Source: Haemonchus contortus (Eukaryota; Nematoda; Chromadorea; Rhabditida; Trichostrongylidae). Taken from it: a stretch of 64,000 bases of DNA. Made by a program: the position numbers and the translations under genes. Positions 60,190-64,000 of this stretch are shown here, piece after piece. Numbering within the stretch: the first letter of the stretch is position 1; each line of letters opens with the position of its first letter. Where the stretch lies: the NCBI GenBank assembly GCA_000469685.2, contig LS997564.1, positions 14,984,091 to 15,048,090 on the forward strand, read 5' to 3'. The notes below the pieces were generated by a model. It was not told the DNA's origin and did not search any database. It saw only the letters and a program-made list of their open reading frames with translations.

Positions 60190-62080
60190 AAGAACCTACA
60201 AGCTGTAGTTGATTTTTCTTTCTGAAATCTTCTGAGTTGAAAGGTAAAGTAAAAAGCTATAAGTAAAAGGAAGAAACGAAAAGAACACAAACAGGTATCA
60301 AAAGTGTGAGTGCAGCGCGTGATTTGTAAAGCGCGTTCTGCAAGTTTGAAAATACACACGATTTTACGTCTAGCAGTGTACGGTGCTCCGTAGTTCACAG
60401 TGGTTGGTATGGTGGCGGGTTCTTCGTCAATTTTGTGACCATAAAATATGGTATAAGTTATATATAGATCTAATCACAGCGATTCAAAGGTGTTGTGGGT
60501 ACCCATGGAGTTGAATTTGAAGGGGTGTACGGGAGAGGTGATGATCTCATAAAGTTTTAGTACGCGAAGTAGCAGTGATTTTGAGCTTTTTCTATACTTG
60601 CCGCGAGCTCGCGTTAAATCGCTCTCATGGTTTGAACTTCCTAAAACATTCGAATAGTATGGAATTAATCTACAGCGTGGTGGAGGACCACGTGAGCCTT
60701 GATTACTTGCACCATTGTTTTTAATGGCCCATCCATGGCACCGCATATTTGGGTCTTGAGGTGGGTTAGAATTGGAAAGAGAGTGATATTTGATGAAGGT
60801 TTCAACAGAAAGCTTTGATATTGTTCCAAAACATAAGAGTTCCCCAAATGTTGGCAAGGCCCTTGCTATGGTAACGATGTTTTCCCATATTCAACCTTGC
60901 TAGCTGTGGAGAATCCAGCTTGAATGAAGCGTGTGGCACTGGAGTAAATAGAAGTCGAGAGCCGGCTTTTTCACTTCAGAGTATGAACCCACCGAGCGCT
61001 CCATCACTCCCACGTCGTCGACGTGGAGAGCGCCGAAGAAGACGGAGGCCAATTAGAGCCTGGTGGGAGCCGCCTTATGGGACACCACCTTGGAAAAACG
61101 CGGCCTGAGTTGTACGACGTGGTTAGGGGGAAGTTCTTTCGTTGGTTCTATGGTCTTCGATGATCGGCAGTGACGTATTCCTTTTCTTATTGTATATTTT
61201 CTCCTAATAAGTCCGTATGCCTATTATCGGGGCGTTATTGTTTTGACTAATTATAGCTGCCGCCTTTCTTCATTCACTCTATCTGAAATTAGTAGGGAAG
61301 CACCTTCTTCGCTTAGAGTTGCTGGTTCCCCACGCTGCCTACCGGGTCACTCGTCAGCTCACTCCGACTATAGGTCCCTAGATTTCTGAGGACGGGTCCA
61401 TCTCACTTGTAAGGTGCGCAAGACAGGTGTTGTGCCAACCAGTGGACAGGGTGAGAGCAATCATAGAGTGGGCTGCACCATTCATAATGGAACCCTTGGA
61501 GGGAGTTCGTACATCTTGCCATAAACCGTAGTGACAGTAAAAGGCAATTCTGGACAGTTTTGGCTTGATGTAGTCAGCTTTTTGCCAATTGCAACAACTG
61601 AAATCTCGTCCTAATCCCCTTCCACGGCATTTCAGTCCCGGTAATCCCAAAAAACCTCTATTTTCACAACTTTTGAGGAGCCTTAATTTTCGCAAATGGG
61701 CGAATTTTCTTGCTTCCTTCATCACGGGCGCTTTCGACTTGAAAAGAGCACTTCGAAATATTCTGAACTGTGCATATGATGGATTTACCAGTTGATACTT
61801 ATGGTTAGAGCATTTGAAGCGTTTTCTGATGTACCCATGCCAATCGCAACAAGGCCCTTGCATTTCCCTTTCTTGAGCAGCGTAAGCGGCGACCTTTCGA
61901 GAGCGTTGATATACATATTTATGCCGTTGCTTTCACCCTCGAATTGTTTTTTATGCATTTTTTCTTTTCTTTTTTTTCCCTCGGGTAGAGGTTCTGAACT
62001 ATGTGGGCATATTCTACATTGATCTGATATTCACTTCTTAGTTTTGCTCGAACAAGTGGCTATGCTTTCGTTCGCCCCTT
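60190..62080. other. No gene recognised; repeats
   Basis: The 5' exon of the SPOUT gene may lie here. The stretch includes a copy of repeat family R (61,530-61,850). A 161-residue - strand frame (61,378-61,863) overlaps that repeat and has no recognisable domain. A + frame at 60,920-61,108 ends in an Arg-rich run and WWEPPYGTPPW, which has a weak counterpart near 20,190, so it is probably repeat-derived. Confidence 0.45.
61530..61850 (+). repeat. Repeat family R, best copy
   Basis: Contains 'gacagtaaaaggcaattctg', 'ttggcttgatgtagtcagct' and 'gcaacaactgaaatctcgtc', colinear with 35,116-35,330 and in part with 23,125-23,272. No terminal repeats found. Confidence 0.65.
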
Positions 62081-62099
62081 TGTGTTATGTTTTCGGGAG

Positions 62100-64000
62100 A
62101 TGCTGCCAAAACCGTCTACCCAAAAGGAGAAGGACAAAGATGGCGATCCGTACATCCAACGTACAAACGCTTGCATCGGAAGCGTGTATCGAAATATGAC
62201 GATAAAAGCTGGTTAAGTACGACGTTGTTGGACTGACCGAGACGAGGAGGCATCGCCCTCTGCACGCCGTATCTGTTAATTCAGAAGAACTGTTTCTTGT
62301 AGGATGCGATAGCAGAGGCGTCGGCGGCGTGGGTGTCCTTGTCATACCCACTTGCTCATCATGAACATACATTCGTGCGGAAGTTCGTTAATCCGAATCG
62401 TCGGATGTTTGCGATTGAGAAGCGTAGCACAATCCCAGCCCTAATAATCTTCACTTATACACGTAGCTTACGCACCAACATCAAGCTACGAAGAAGAGGA
62501 GCTTAGAGCGTTTATTATGGACCTGGAAAGGCTGATGAAAAGGACCTCAACTTCTTCAAGGTCATCATCGGCGATTTCAACGCCAAGATTGGCCCCAAAA
62601 GAGTCGCTGAAGAGCTGCATATTGGGATTCATCTAACGTAATGGAATAAGCAGGGTGAAATACTGTCCGAGTTTATCATAACGAACCACACCTTCCATGG
62701 TAACTTTTAGTTTTAAAAGCCTTTTAAAAGCCCCCTCATAGCGATGGGAATGGGAGTCACCTGGCAACCTGTTCTACAATAAACTAGATCACTTAATCTT
62801 CACTCGAAAGTTTTGCCTGACTGGTGTCAGTGATGTTCCGAATTAGAGGGGATCCATCCACCATCTACTCCACATTCGATTCTGTTTCTCATTGTGTGGA
62901 GAGAGAGCTGCGAAGTTCATGAATCGTAGCTCTAAAATCTTGATCAACATGAACACTTCGCTTTCCTTGCGGGTCCCTGGGAAGATTCCGTTGTCGATAT
63001 GCATGGATGCAACACAACGGCTCGACGAACATCTTCACGATGGCTAAAATGCAGAGGGTATACAATAAGCCAAGAAGCGTCTCTGTTAAAAGACTCGTGA
63101 ACTGATACGCCAGTGTGGAATCGCGTAAACTACAGGCAATCATTAACAAGCGTCCAAACATGCGAAGCTAAGCAGATAAGTCACAGAGGAAGATCTGAAG
63201 TAGAGAAGAGCAGCAGTTATGGACGAAGCCGCCGAGGGCGGGAAAAGCATTCGCAAAGCGCGCCGGAGCTTCGCCAACTACAAGGCCAAAAAGACTTCTT
63301 TTCGTCGTCCAGACAGAACACTTACTGCATCTCGAAGGGCAATGAAAAAGGTCATCTACGGCTTCTACTCGGAACTCGTCGACAGTCTTATCTACCTGTC
63401 TACCCTAGCAGACGAATATGTCGTCCCTTCAATTCTCCCCTCCGAAATTCGACATGCCATCAGGTCGATGAAGGTTTGTACGGCGGCCGTTATCAAAACC
63501 AGAACGCTTGAAAAGCCTTCCACAAGTTGCCAGTTGATAACGGCCGCCGTTCAAACCTCAGAGCTCTAACTGAGCTCTTCACGCGATACATGACGGAATG
63601 CAAATTGTCGACGTCGTTGAAAACTAGCAAGGCCGTGTTGCTGTACAAGAAGGGAGATCGCGACGATTTTGGTTCTTATTGCCCAATCTGCCTGAAGTCT
63701 TCAATCTACTAACTTTTCGCACGTACCTTGACAGGATTGGAGAGATGAAGAACAGCCATGCGAGCAAGCAGGGTGCTGAAGAGGGTTCAGTACAATAGAG
63801 CACATCCATACTATTACAAGATCCATTGAAATATTGCGAGGATACAGGGTGCCGTTTTGCTGACGTTTATCGATTCGAAGAAGGAATTGATGACAACTTC
63901 ACGTTCAGTGTTTCGCCAATCTATATTAAAGTTATTGTCAACGTGCAGTGAGGATTTCTTCAGAGCGATACTATCTCGTTCGGTTTTTTCTCGAGCTACT
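62100..64000 (+). mobile_element. RTE-type LINE, broken and cut by the window edge
   Basis: A non-LTR retrotransposon relic coding an apurinic-type endonuclease followed by reverse transcriptase. Endonuclease pieces: KYDVVGLTETRRHRPLHAV at about 62,210, DSRGVGGVGVLV at about 62,310, APTSSYEEEE at about 62,475 and IGDFNAKIG at about 62,570. The linker and reverse transcriptase start follow: EAAEGGKSIRKARRSFANY at 63,222, SILPSEIRHAIRSMK at 63,430, LYKKGDRDDFGSYCPICL at 63,640, then TYLDRIGEM at 63,725 and a palm-like VYRFEE near 63,870. Stops and frameshifts are frequent, and the catalytic part lies partly beyond base 64,000. Confidence 0.85.

Noticed and set aside
60474..60857. 127-residue - strand frame
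   Set aside because: Low-complexity and repeat-like text, no start context and no family; might be part of an unnamed repeat.
61378..61863. 161-residue - strand frame as a gene
   Set aside because: It overlaps dispersed repeat R and has no recognised domain or splice context.
63113..63511. 132-residue + strand frame as a separate gene
   Set aside because: It is an out-of-frame reading of the RTE element; the element's own frame overlaps it.
1..64000. CRISPR arrays, bacterial operons or ribosome binding sites
   Set aside because: The window is eukaryotic with spliced genes; no regularly spaced direct repeats were seen.

Overview
This is nuclear DNA from an animal, most likely a strongylid (clade V, hookworm-like) parasitic nematode. 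The signs are short exons with TTTTCAG-type acceptors, moderately AT-rich non-coding DNA, a three-cassette unc-49 GABA-receptor locus, an LTR retroelement with a phlebovirus-like envelope remnant, an RTE-type LINE, and many tRNA-derived SINE copies. Species cannot be fixed from sequence alone.

Three protein-coding loci are supported. (1) Bases 2,227-18,116, + strand: the 3' part of unc-49, the nematode ionotropic GABA receptor gene, in which one shared N-terminal half is spliced to alternative C-terminal halves. Cassette A (2.2-3.6 kb) is partial and looks decayed. Cassette B (5,034-14,478) and cassette C (15,264-18,116) each hold intact exons for the end of the ligand-binding domain and TM1-TM4. 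The shared N-terminal exons must lie upstream of base 1. Cassette C carries a methionine at the 6' position of M2. (2) Bases 24,616-40,112, - strand: mitochondrial phosphatidylserine decarboxylase (psd-1), eight recognised exons in long introns, with a possible further 5' exon near 44.4 kb. (3) Bases 57,489-59,977, - strand: a SPOUT-family RNA methyltransferase (SPOUT1/C9orf114/CENP-32 family), nine exons recognised, 5' end unresolved near 60.1 kb. A tRNA-Gly(GCC) gene lies at 3,886-3,956.

Mobile DNA fills much of the rest. A short LTR element (20,439-22,473, sense on -) has a 5-bp target duplication, a gag start, an envelope remnant and no visible pol. A tRNA-derived SINE family has about eight copies. 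Three TA-flanked 0.5-kb inverted-repeat elements share CAGTAGCGCTC termini. There are two mariner/Tc1 transposase relics and a broken RTE element running off the right edge (62.1-64.0 kb). A perfect 42-bp inverted repeat with a 4-nt loop lies at 23,185-23,272.

The large blocks 28-32, 33-40, 40-57 and 60-62 kb contain no gene I can support, apart from the psd-1 exons and one weak two-exon candidate at 52.8-53.3 kb. Splice sites and translations were read by eye, so boundaries may be off by a base or two.
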